Position numbers and translations under genes: made by a program
The notes under the pieces: generated by a model
Database searches by the model: none
Seen by the model: the letters and a program-made list of their open reading frames with translations, nothing else
What the model was told of the DNA's origin: nothing
Shown: positions 1 to 5,873 of the stretch, piece after piece
Layout of the letters: every line of letters begins with the position of its first letter
Numbering within the stretch: the stretch's first letter is position 1
NCBI GenBank assembly: GCA_023424015.1
Contig: JAFAEM010000014.1
Span: 1 to 7,968 of the forward strand
Reading direction: 5' to 3'
DNA from: Bacteroidota bacterium
GTDB lineage: Bacteria; Bacteroidota; Bacteroidia; Chitinophagales; Chitinophagaceae
DNA: 7,968 nt

Positions 1-48
1 CTTCTTAATGGCTGCCACTATCTGGCTTTCTGTAAATCGCTTCTTCAT
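1..48 (-). CDS. IS3-family transposase OrfA, N-terminal fragment cut by the window edge
   Basis: Reading leftward from an ATG at 46-48, the 16 visible codons give MKKRFTESQIVAAIKK. This matches the start of IS3-family OrfA proteins, where a (K/R)(R/K)FT(E/D)xQI opening begins the first helix of an HTH_Tnp_1 (helix-turn-helix) domain that binds the element's ends. In IS3 elements OrfA is normally followed by OrfB, the DDE catalytic part, joined by programmed frameshifting. Everything after codon 16 lies outside the window, so intactness cannot be judged. The leader before the ATG is A/T-rich. Identification rests on the N-terminal motif plus a TG...CA-type terminus 79 bases upstream, a typical IS3 spacing. 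Another HTH_Tnp_1 transposase is a less likely alternative. Confidence 0.75.
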   Translation of the reverse strand, partial: MKKRFTESQIVAAIKK

Positions 49-65
49 TGTATTTAAAGTTTAAA

Positions 66-90
66 GTTAACAAACTCATTTGTTGTTAAC
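66..90 (-). repeat. Inverted repeat in the transposase leader
   Basis: GTTAACAA at 66-73 is the exact reverse complement of TTGTTAAC at 83-90, with nine bases between. It ends 18 bases before the transposase ATG. In IS3-type elements such leader structures can limit read-through expression or serve as a binding site, but which role applies here cannot be seen from sequence. Confidence 0.45.
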
Positions 91-170
91 TCTAACTTTT
101 GCTGGCCGAAGTTCGGGGGAGCTTACACCTTATACCTAAACTAATTCATTTTTCGTAATGACTTTATTAT

Positions 171-222
171 TCCCGGTTCGTGAGAAACGAACCGAAACCA
201 CAAAACGAGGTCACGAACGGGA
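171..222 (-). other. Strong stem with a competing alternative hairpin (possible structured RNA or 3' UTR element)
   Basis: On the minus strand TCCCGTTCGTGA (222-211) pairs with TCACGAACCGGGA (183-171) in a 12-bp stem with one bulged C. The same 3' arm can instead pair with CGGTTCGT at 194-187, giving an 8-bp stem with a five-base loop on 182-186. The two folds exclude each other, as in attenuators and riboswitches. No U-run follows on either strand, so it is not a classic rho-independent terminator. It could be the 3' end of the patatin transcript, a regulatory RNA, or a dispersed palindromic repeat. The pairing is seen directly; the function is unknown. Confidence 0.5.
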
Positions 223-295
223 TCAGGGCGAGACAGCAAAAAGATTCATGATGTAATGTTCTCCTTAATCGCCGTGCCTTTCATGCAACCTCCTT
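223..295 (-). other. Strong Shine-Dalgarno followed by two tiny overlapping reading frames (leader peptides or gene remnant)
   Basis: Eleven bases after the patatin stop codon the minus strand carries AAGGAGG (295-289), then TTGC and an ATG at 284. This opens a 12-codon frame, MKGTAIKENITS, that stops at 246. Its TGA overlaps the ATG at 249 of an 8-codon frame, MNLFAVSP (stop at 223), in an ATGA arrangement. The second frame ends directly before the stem at 211-222. Strong Shine-Dalgarno sites are unusual in Bacteroidota, and none of the five full genes here has one. It could be a translated leader, or the start of a gene lost by deletion (MKGT also opens many PadR-family regulators, a weak hint). 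No protein can be named. Confidence 0.25.
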
Positions 296-305
296 ATCCA
301 GCATT

Positions 306-2531
306 TTAAAACGGAATTCCCAGGTTTATATAGCTCTGCAGTTTCCTGGTCTGGTCGCTATACATCACGCTCAGGTCGAGCGGACCTAACGCAAAATTAT
401 AAGTGAACGTAAGTCCATAACCGGAATAGAAATCTTCATGCGAATAAAAATCGCTACGGGTCACCAGGTTATTCAACAAAATATTTGCCGTTGCAGTAAG
501 GTATGCGCCCTGGAACAGGTATTGCCGCAGTCCGCCCTGCACCGTGCCCATAGCAGGTGTGTAAAGACTGCCTTCGGAAAGCCCGGCAAAAACAACCTGG
601 TTCCTGAATAACTTTGTCATTCCACCCACTACAAATTCATTCATCACTTGATTTTCATAATCGAAGTTGGCTCCCGCCTGAAGTTTTAAAAACCCGGTAA
701 GTTTTGTCGATAGGGGAAGATATCCTTCCGCCTCCATCCAGCCACGCCAGTAAGCATTTGTGGAAACGGCCGGCGTATCGGCATGACCATTACTGATAAA
801 CCTTAGTCTGGATTGTTGCGGACCGACCCGTCCAAATTCGGCATCAAACTTTATTCCTTTTCTTGCAAGGGCATTCCGGTCAAGCGAATTGTATTTCAGG
901 TATCCGAACAACGTAGAAAAATTGCTCCGGCCTTCAAGATCAAGTCCTGATGCTATCTGTGGTTTGTATTGCAGCCATTCAAACCTATGCCCGGCACCGA
1001 GGGTGAATGTTTTTGTTGGTGAATAATGAAATTTCTGTTGTGTGATTAACTGGTTACGTTTATAAACGCCGCTTTCTTTGTACGCATCATAAGTGGACAG
1101 ATCGATACGATCGAATTGCATACCCAGGGTAAATCCATAATTTTTTAGGCGACCGATGTATTGCAGGTGCTCACCACGTATACGAAAACTTTCCCCAATA
1201 TTAATACTTGCAAGAGTACGTGAATTTGTCCAGAGGAAATTACGTGTGGTAATATTGGCAATGATCCCGATCCCCGACGTACTGTTATAATGTAATCCTG
1301 CCTTTAAAAAACTGAGTGGATTTTCGACCAGGTCCAGGATGAGTTTTGTCTTCCCGTTGGGCAGGGGATGGAGGGAATAAACGATTCGGCTGTAATACCG
1401 CGCACCGAAAGCCTGGCGGATCATATGCGATAAGTCGGTTGCTGTATAAGCTTTGTTGTATTTAAAGTTCATCGTGTTCAGCAGGAACTGTTGGGTTGTA
1501 TTCTTCAGGCCATTGATCTGGATGGAGTCGATGGTAACGGTGCGTACGGCAGGAAGACGTTGTTTTAATATTTGGGCTTTTCCATAAATCGCGTCGAGTG
1601 AATCTGCCATTTTTTTGAAGCGGGGATAAAGCTTTCTCCCTTCCTCTACACCCAGTTTCAACAATTTTTCCGAATCATTAAAACTACCCATGCTGAATTC
1701 TTCCATATCAAAGGGAATATAGATATCGCAAAGCGGAACTTCCTTTTTTTGATCTTCCGCTTCCCTGAAAAATGCGATCTGCAAAAGGAGCTGGATCACA
1801 TTTTGCACTTTCTCCGGTGGCAGCAGCCCGGTAGCAACCGTGCTTCCGATCACGAGATCGGCGCCCATTTCTTTCACATCACGAACGGGAAAATTGCGGC
1901 TGATTCCACCATCCACCAGAACCTGCCCGTTATAGTCGACTGCAGTAAATACCGAGGGGATTGCCACGCTGGCACGGATCGCTGTACTGATCTCACCTTC
2001 CTTTAACACAACGGCTTCGCCATTACCCACCTCAGTTGCGATAGCGCGAAAAGGAATGCTGAATTTTGAAAAATCTTTAATATCGTAAACAGGGAAAAAT
2101 AACTCCGCGAGTTTTAGCCAGAGTTCCTGTGCCTCCAGAAAGCCGGTTGATATCTTGAATTTATTGTTTACCCATGGCAGCTCGACCACATATTTGCCAT
2201 ACTCGTCCTTTTCTTCCATAAAAAGACTACGCAATCCTGATTGGTCGCTTAACAAAAGGTCCCAGTCAATCGTACGGGCGATTTTTTCAAGTGTGTCGGC
2301 TGAATAGCCAACGCTGTAAAATCCGCCAATAACAGCACCCATGCTAGTTCCGGTAATATAATCCACTTTCAGCCCAGCTGAATCAATGGCTTTCAAAATA
2401 CCGATATGTGCCAGCCCCTTCGCGCCTCCGCCGCTGAGCGTTACACCCACGGTAGGCCGGCCTTGACGGTCTTGTGACCATGAAACCAGGTTAAGGGAAA
2501 TCATCAATAGGAAAAGGGATGCTCGTTTCAT
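306..2531 (-). CDS. Patatin-like phospholipase fused to POTRA and outer-membrane beta-barrel (PlpD-like, type Vd secretion architecture)
   Basis: Predicted outer-membrane lipolytic enzyme of 741 residues, close to PlpD of Pseudomonas (about 730). Residues 1-20 form a Sec signal peptide (basic MKR, hydrophobic stretch, likely cleavage after SWS or SWSQ). The patatin domain spans about 26-330: oxyanion loop GGGAKG (34-39), nucleophile Ser63 in GTSMG (61-65), and Asp207 in the DGG motif (207-209), so the Ser-Asp dyad is complete. A single POTRA-like segment lies at about 334-402. The rest (about 405-741) alternates as beta strands of a BamA/surface-antigen-type barrel and ends in phenylalanine, as expected for BAM-inserted proteins. 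The patatin domain probably hydrolyses phospholipid acyl esters; whether it is displayed outside or stays periplasmic is unknown. The start is the only ATG giving the signal peptide. The upstream TPR gene ends 73 bases away, so co-transcription is possible. Confidence 0.9.
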   Translation of the reverse strand: MKRASLFLLMISLNLVSWSQDRQGRPTVGVTLSGGGAKGLAHIGILKAIDSAGLKVDYITGTSMGAVIGGFYSVGYSADTLEKIARTIDWDLLLSDQSGLRSLFMEEKDEYGKYVVELPWVNNKFKISTGFLEAQELWLKLAELFFPVYDIKDFSKFSIPFRAIATEVGNGEAVVLKEGEISTAIRASVAIPSVFTAVDYNGQVLVDGGISRNFPVRDVKEMGADLVIGSTVATGLLPPEKVQNVIQLLLQIAFFREAEDQKKEVPLCDIYIPFDMEEFSMGSFNDSEKLLKLGVEEGRKLYPRFKKMADSLDAIYGKAQILKQRLPAVRTVTIDSIQINGLKNTTQQFLLNTMNFKYNKAYTATDLSHMIRQAFGARYYSRIVYSLHPLPNGKTKLILDLVENPLSFLKAGLHYNSTSGIGIIANITTRNFLWTNSRTLASINIGESFRIRGEHLQYIGRLKNYGFTLGMQFDRIDLSTYDAYKESGVYKRNQLITQQKFHYSPTKTFTLGAGHRFEWLQYKPQIASGLDLEGRSNFSTLFGYLKYNSLDRNALARKGIKFDAEFGRVGPQQSRLRFISNGHADTPAVSTNAYWRGWMEAEGYLPLSTKLTGFLKLQAGANFDYENQVMNEFVVGGMTKLFRNQVVFAGLSEGSLYTPAMGTVQGGLRQYLFQGAYLTATANILLNNLVTRSDFYSHEDFYSGYGLTFTYNFALGPLDLSVMYSDQTRKLQSYINLGIPF

Positions 2532-2604
2532 CAGGCTGAAAAGATTATCCCGTGAAATTAACCAGTTTTCCTTTTGGATAAAATTGAGGACGCTTTAAGC
2601 TTTG

Positions 2605-4344
2605 TTAAGGATGGATAGGACCCGTCAATGCAATATCGGCTTTCGCAAATGCTTTCTTATACCGCGCTAAAGCTTTTTGCGATTCGCTTTTTTTCTTTTG
2701 CCCCTGCCATGACTTATACAGGCCATATAATGCCCACCCATTCTCGTTATTGTTTTTCAGGTCGGCCAGGAATACCTTTTGGGCCGCTTCATGCTTACCT
2801 GCGTGTAAATAGGCATTACCCAGGTAGTGCTTTGGATTAAGCATCCAGTCACGCGGCTCGGTGTATACCATATTTTCTTCAGTGGTCACAGCGGTTGTAA
2901 ATGCCGTGATAGCATCGATAAATTTTTCTTCAGCAAGAGAAATACTACCAGCTAATAGGTTCTCCGCAACAGTGGCACCTTTGATTGGAGGTGAAAATGG
3001 GGACATCGGGATCATTAGCACAGTATCTTTCATCAGGGCCCGGAGCGCCTCAAGCTCTTGTTTTGCCTCAGCTTGTTTTGCCTGGTGACTGAAAGCCATA
3101 CCCCGGCCGAAATGAAATAAGACATTGGCATAAATCTGCTGCGCGGCAGGCTGTGGCATCTCAAGCAAAGCAGCCCAGTTGCCAAACCGCACATTTACCA
3201 ATACAGGTGTCATCGCGATATACTGGAGAAAGTTGCCCAGTGGAGCTTCCATTTCGAGGTATTCTTTCGGAATACTGTTGACGGTTTCTTTTGCTGAATG
3301 TATGGAATAGGCAGAATCACCGCTCATCATGGCATGGTTGGTTTGCATGTGCAGGTTGTGGATGATATACAGGAAATCATTTCCAACAACCGGCGCATAC
3401 AGGTTCATATACTCCTTATAGCTTTTCACCGCGGCTTCATTTACCAGCGCGCCTTTAAGATAATCGCCGGTACGTAGGTAAATATGCGAGGGCATATGCA
3501 CCATGTGTGATAAGCCAGGGGTCAGTTGTCCCAGCCGGTCAGCACTTGCCAGGGCTTTGTCGGCATAAGGTGAAGGTTCCATCACGTGTATATAGTAATG
3601 GTTTGCCCCGGGATGGTTGGGATTTGAGACCAATATTTTCTCCAGTACTTCACGTATCTCAGGTGTCCATGGTTTGGGTGTGCCGTTTATATTCCAAAGA
3701 TCCCAGGGGTGTTGCAGCATCAGGGCGTCGGCATATAGTGCAGCGATATCGGGGTCATTTGGATATTTAATATATGCTTCTTTCATTTTATCGGCATATA
3801 CCTGGTTGAGGTGTTCCCGGCTGATGGTACTGTCGGCGGAATACCTGGCCGCCTGGGCTTCAATAAGCAGTTTTTCTTTTTCGCTGCTGTTGGCTGAAAA
3901 TTCCAATGCTTTTTTAATCGCTGCCAATGCCATCGGTTGTGCCGTATAGCCCACATCATTAATATTGGGACCTTCAGCCAGTGCCTGCGCCCAATATATC
4001 ATGGCGTTGCCTGGATCAAATTTCGCCGCTTTCTGAAAGGATGCTTTGGATTCGATGATATGAAATCCATAATAGGTATTGATACCCTGGTTAAAATAAA
4101 ATTTGGCCGAATCACTGCTGGAAGAAATATTCCAGTTCCATCCACCCGAACCGGGCAGGGGAGGAACCTCTAATTCTTCGATCCATGCATTCAATACATT
4201 CCAATCGGGGCTACATCCAACTATACCAGACCTGTAGCTACGGTCTTTATTCTTTATGGTTGACGAAACGTTCTCGAAACGAAATGCAAGTCCGGCTGCG
4301 ATAACAAATGATACCGGAACAAAGAAAAGCAGTTTGAGGCGCAT
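2605..4344 (-). CDS. Exported tetratricopeptide-repeat protein with histidine-rich core, function unknown
   Basis: 579 residues. A hydrophobic N-terminus (about 4-21) after MRLK suggests a Sec signal or membrane anchor, so the protein should work in the periplasm or at the envelope. TPR-like helical repeats are visible at about 79-145 (FNQGINTYYGFHIIESKASF, then AKFDPGNAMIYWAQALA), around 185-215, 228-300 and 495-565. The middle is distinctive: HPGANHYYIHVMEPSP (244-259), then H-MVHMPSHIYLRTGDY (280-295) and IHNLHMQTNHAMM (328-340), concentrating nine histidines in about 95 residues. The HPGAxHYYIH ... HMPSHI pattern recalls a widespread family of uncharacterised bacterial TPR proteins. The histidine cluster could bind a metal or cofactor, but that is inference. 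IVGC at 41-44 resembles a lipobox but lies too far in to be one. A possible promoter lies at 4364-4394. No partner is evident apart from the patatin gene downstream. Confidence 0.8.
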   Translation of the reverse strand: MRLKLLFFVPVSFVIAAGLAFRFENVSSTIKNKDRSYRSGIVGCSPDWNVLNAWIEELEVPPLPGSGGWNWNISSSSDSAKFYFNQGINTYYGFHIIESKASFQKAAKFDPGNAMIYWAQALAEGPNINDVGYTAQPMALAAIKKALEFSANSSEKEKLLIEAQAARYSADSTISREHLNQVYADKMKEAYIKYPNDPDIAALYADALMLQHPWDLWNINGTPKPWTPEIREVLEKILVSNPNHPGANHYYIHVMEPSPYADKALASADRLGQLTPGLSHMVHMPSHIYLRTGDYLKGALVNEAAVKSYKEYMNLYAPVVGNDFLYIIHNLHMQTNHAMMSGDSAYSIHSAKETVNSIPKEYLEMEAPLGNFLQYIAMTPVLVNVRFGNWAALLEMPQPAAQQIYANVLFHFGRGMAFSHQAKQAEAKQELEALRALMKDTVLMIPMSPFSPPIKGATVAENLLAGSISLAEEKFIDAITAFTTAVTTEENMVYTEPRDWMLNPKHYLGNAYLHAGKHEAAQKVFLADLKNNNENGWALYGLYKSWQGQKKKSESQKALARYKKAFAKADIALTGPIHP

Positions 4345-4363
4345 GGTTTTTTTGATTGATCGA

Positions 4364-4394
4364 CAAAAGTTACAAAAAAACCTAATACTTCAAC
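4364..4394 (-). promoter_or_regulatory. Possible Bacteroidota-type promoter for the TPR gene
   Basis: On the minus strand GTTG (4394-4391) is followed after 18 bases by TAACTTTTG (4372-4364), 19 bases before the ATG at 4344. The Bacteroidota sigma factor prefers TTTG at about -33 and TAnnTTTG at about -7. Here the upstream box matches three of four bases, and the -7 box has one extra base between TA and TTTG. The short leader and A/T-rich setting fit, but the match is imperfect. Confidence 0.35.
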
Positions 4395-4430
4395 TTTTTT
4401 ATGCGCCGTTAGTGAGGGAATAAAAATGGG

Positions 4431-4448
4431 ACCCGATAGCTATCGGGT
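4431..4448. repeat. 18-bp perfect palindrome, left copy
   Basis: ACCCGATAGCTATCGGGT reads the same on both strands. It occurs twice in the window, here and at 4819-4836. The core CCCGATAGCTATCGGG is, from memory, a high-copy intergenic palindrome in Bacteroidota; the copy number here cannot be checked. This copy lies 87 bases upstream of the TPR start codon, so it is not placed as a terminator for any visible gene. Confidence 0.75.
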
Positions 4449-4667
4449 TGATAGCCGGGTTACATCGCATGACATTAGAGGGGTTATTCCGTTCCATATA
4501 AGTAGTCCAATTACAAATTCATTGCTTTCCGGAATAAAGTTTTGGTTTGGTGTTAAGACCTTTGGCCCGCGCGGCTTCTATGACTTTTACTTTTACACGG
4601 GCTTTGCTTTATTTTCCTGGAGTCTGTTGTCTGCTGGTCGTAGTTCAAATGTCTCGGGGTGTCAGGA

Positions 4668-4780
4668 AACCACAGCGCACACAGCGAACACAGCGGGGTA
4701 TTCGCATCATGTTCTGTTCTTTGTAGCGGATTTTTAATACGTAGACGCCATTCGCAGTGCTCGCCATGCCCGCCGTGGTT
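4668..4780. repeat. Inverted pair of 9-bp-periodic arrays
   Basis: Plus-strand 4670-4695 is three tandem 9-mers of the form xxCACAGCG (ACCACAGCG-type units, the first missing one base of context). The minus strand of 4753-4780 gives AACCACGGCGGGCATGGCG followed by AGCACTGCG. Aligned over 28 bases, the two arms agree at 21, so they form a long imperfect hairpin with about 57 bases between them. Translated, such arrays give false proteins rich in His, Gly and Glu on one strand and Leu, Cys and Ser on the other. Similar ACCACxGxG-type arrays recur as intergenic repeats in many bacterial genomes (recalled, not checked). Confidence 0.6.
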
Positions 4781-4818
4781 TATAGTACTCCAGAGTTCGC
4801 CGGACAATCATGTTATAA

Positions 4819-4836
4819 ACCCGATAGCTATCGGGT
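4819..4836 (-). terminator. Palindrome placed as transcription terminator of the BON genes
   Basis: The hairpin formed by ACCCGATAGCTATCGGGT (7-bp stem, AGCT loop, extendable by G-U pairs) lies 17 bases beyond the BON-SH3b stop codon. On the minus strand it is followed by TTTATAAC, a weak T-tract. This is a plausible rho-independent terminator. The same palindrome appears elsewhere without a gene to end, so the role may be incidental. Confidence 0.4.
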
Positions 4837-4852
4837 CCCAGTTACTTTCTGT

Positions 4853-5275
4853 CTATGCTTCGGGAGTCAGATACTGCGCATACGCGTAGCCTTCTTCACC
4901 ATCGTCAGTGCGGATCAGCCACCACTGGTCGTTAGTACGACTTACGAGGGTTACTATTTCATGGTGCGCTGCTTTACCTACGATGGGTTGGTCGGTACCC
5001 GGACCCTTACGGATATTGAGGTTGGACCTTTCTGTGGTTACTTTGGCTTTTGATCCGGCTGCTGCGGGCGCTACATTTACATTCATCACCACATCGCCCG
5101 CGAGAAAGTTGGGATCGATCCTGTTGTAGATATCCCAGAGCTGATCTTTGACAGAGCCGCTGGGAGCTTCTCCATCGATATAGAGAACGCCGTCCTGTTC
5201 GCGAACCTGCAGATTGCTTACACCTGATGCGGTAGCGGCATCAGTAAGTTCTTTGTATTTATCCTGTAATGCCAT
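4853..5275 (-). CDS. BON-domain plus SH3b-domain protein, apparently cytoplasmic
   Basis: 140 residues, no signal peptide (starts MALQDKYKEL). Residues about 3-68 form one BON domain: a leading helix, VREQDGVLYIDGEAP (24-38) with the family's central glycine and following strand, a second helix, then VVMNVNV (62-68). After an Ala-rich linker, residues about 78-138 form a bacterial SH3 domain with LNIRKGPGTDQPIVG (86-100), the WW pair (118-119) and the closing GYAYAQYL (129-136). The layout parallels the potassium-binding protein Kbp/YgaU of E. coli, which is BON plus LysM and also lacks a signal, with SH3b in place of LysM. A role in ion or osmotic stress is inferred from that likeness only. 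The gene starts 17 bases after the BON lipoprotein gene in an A/T-rich spacer without Shine-Dalgarno, so the two are probably co-transcribed. Confidence 0.85.
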   Translation of the reverse strand: MALQDKYKELTDAATASGVSNLQVREQDGVLYIDGEAPSGSVKDQLWDIYNRIDPNFLAGDVVMNVNVAPAAAGSKAKVTTERSNLNIRKGPGTDQPIVGKAAHHEIVTLVSRTNDQWWLIRTDDGEEGYAYAQYLTPEA

Positions 5276-5292
5276 AGTTTAAGTTTTTAAGA

Positions 5293-5796
5293 TTAATTGG
5301 TGATTTTTAAACCGGATGCATCCACTCTTTTGGGCTTCAGTCCGTCGAGAGCGGGTTTCAGTTTTTTCCAGGAAGCGGATTTCAATTCACCAGTTACGGC
5401 AATTACACCATCATTCACGGTTGCGGTTACAGTTGGGAAGTCCTTGGTGGCATCACGCACCGCCGCAGTGAGTGGATCATCGGCAGTGATCTCAACAGGA
5501 GCGGGGGGTGGTGCAACAGTCACATTATTTTGCACCGATTTTACACCTTTTACGGCTGTGGCCAGCTCAGTAGCTTTTGCCTTCGCGGCTTCATCTTTTG
5601 CTTCGCCCGATACGGTTGCTACACCATCTTTTACATCTACCATCAGTCCTGCTGTTTCAGGATTGGCCTGGAATGCAGTTTGCACAGCTGACCTGATATC
5701 TTCATCTTTTACTTTTGATTTACAGCCAGTCACTGTGCTGCCGATCAATGCTGTTGCCAGGAGCAAAAGCATCCATCTGTTTAGTTGTTTTTTCAT
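5293..5796 (-). CDS. Lipoprotein with two BON domains
   Basis: 167 residues. The N-terminus is a lipoprotein signal: basic KKQLNR, hydrophobic LLLLATALIG, then VTGC with Cys25 as the lipidated residue. Two BON domains follow: one at about 31-95 (core VDVKDGVATVSGEA, 53-66) and, after a proline-rich linker APPPAP, a second at about 106-166 (core ATVNDGVIAVTGEL, 125-138). BON domains bind membranes or ligands and occur in OsmY (periplasmic, osmotically induced) and DolP (outer-membrane lipoprotein). This protein is therefore likely an envelope lipoprotein linked to stress or membrane upkeep. Export to the cell surface cannot be settled: an acidic KDED follows five residues after Cys25, not in the ideal position for a Bacteroidota surface signal. 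It is the first gene of a two-gene unit with the BON-SH3b gene, 77 bases after the ABC-F stop codon. Confidence 0.88.
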   Translation of the reverse strand: MKKQLNRWMLLLLATALIGSTVTGCKSKVKDEDIRSAVQTAFQANPETAGLMVDVKDGVATVSGEAKDEAAKAKATELATAVKGVKSVQNNVTVAPPPAPVEITADDPLTAAVRDATKDFPTVTATVNDGVIAVTGELKSASWKKLKPALDGLKPKRVDASGLKITN

Positions 5797-5873
5797 TTGC
5801 TGGTTTTTTTATTGTTGTAAAATTCCATAAGCGCTTTGCCTAGTGCAAAGTTTATACCAAGCTCCGGACCGTA

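Larger units (their letters stand above)
1..127 (-). mobile_element. 5' (OrfA-proximal) end of an IS3-family insertion sequence
   Basis: The element runs leftward out of the window. Its outer end is placed at 127 because the minus strand there begins TGTAAGCTCCCCCGAA, which has the TG start and C-rich tract common at IS3-family left ends. It lies 79 bases before the OrfA start. Two small inverted repeats lie inside: CCGAAGTTCGG at 106-116, and GTTAACAA (66-73) facing TTGTTAAC (83-90) in the OrfA leader. The matching right end and the 3-4 bp target duplication are not visible, so the exact boundary is an inference. The element sits in the intergenic region downstream of the patatin gene. Confidence 0.6.
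4427..4840. repeat. 414-bp segment bounded by perfect 23-bp inverted repeats (MITE-like or interspersed repeat)
   Basis: Bases 4427-4449 are the exact reverse complement of 4818-4840 over 23 positions. Each arm contains the self-complementary 18-mer ACCCGATAGCTATCGGGT (4431-4448 and 4819-4836). Beyond that shared palindrome, matching continues for TGGG/CCCA on the outside and one base on the inside. No transposase is encoded, and no target-site duplication is obvious in the flanks (AAAAA on the left, GTTAC on the right). The interior holds a second nested inverted pair at 4668-4780. It could be a miniature mobile element, or two independent copies of a common genomic palindrome that happen to face each other. 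Confidence 0.55.
4345..4852. other. Gene-free region of 508 bases filled by repeats
   Basis: No open frame here looks like a real protein. Frames of 80-100 codons exist on both strands, but they run through the palindromes and 9-bp repeats, have odd composition and resemble no family. Contents from left to right are the TPR gene leader and possible promoter (4345-4394), a 414-bp segment bounded by inverted repeats (4427-4840), and 12 bases before the stop codon of the BON-SH3b gene. Within the segment, minus-strand bases 4608-4519 encode a 29-residue basic tail with protein-like composition (ARVKVKVIEAARAKG, then LNTKPKLYSGKQ and a stop) preceded in frame by a stop. It may be a gene remnant or chance. 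Confidence 0.6.

Noticed and set aside
171..222. Classic transcription attenuator or rho-independent terminator
   Set aside because: Neither stem is followed by a T-run on either strand; kept only as a structured element of unknown role.
4213..4224. Lipobox IVGC at residues 41-44 of the TPR protein
   Set aside because: A lipoprotein signal should place the Cys near residue 15-30, and the hydrophobic stretch ends by residue 21; no alternative start codon shortens it suitably.
4426..4737. 103-codon plus-strand frame and an 84-codon minus-strand frame at 4553-4807
   Set aside because: Both read through the palindrome or the 9-bp arrays and give typical repeat translations with no domain.
5297..5830. 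177-codon open frame on the plus strand
   Set aside because: It lies opposite the double-BON lipoprotein, whose signal peptide and domains are clear; its Ser/Ala/Val-rich composition is that of an antisense shadow.
5834..5850. Terminator after the ABC-F gene: CTTTGC facing GCAAAG with a five-base loop
   Set aside because: The stem is only six pairs and no T-run follows directly on the minus strand. It could instead lie in the promoter region of the BON lipoprotein gene; the evidence is too weak to list.
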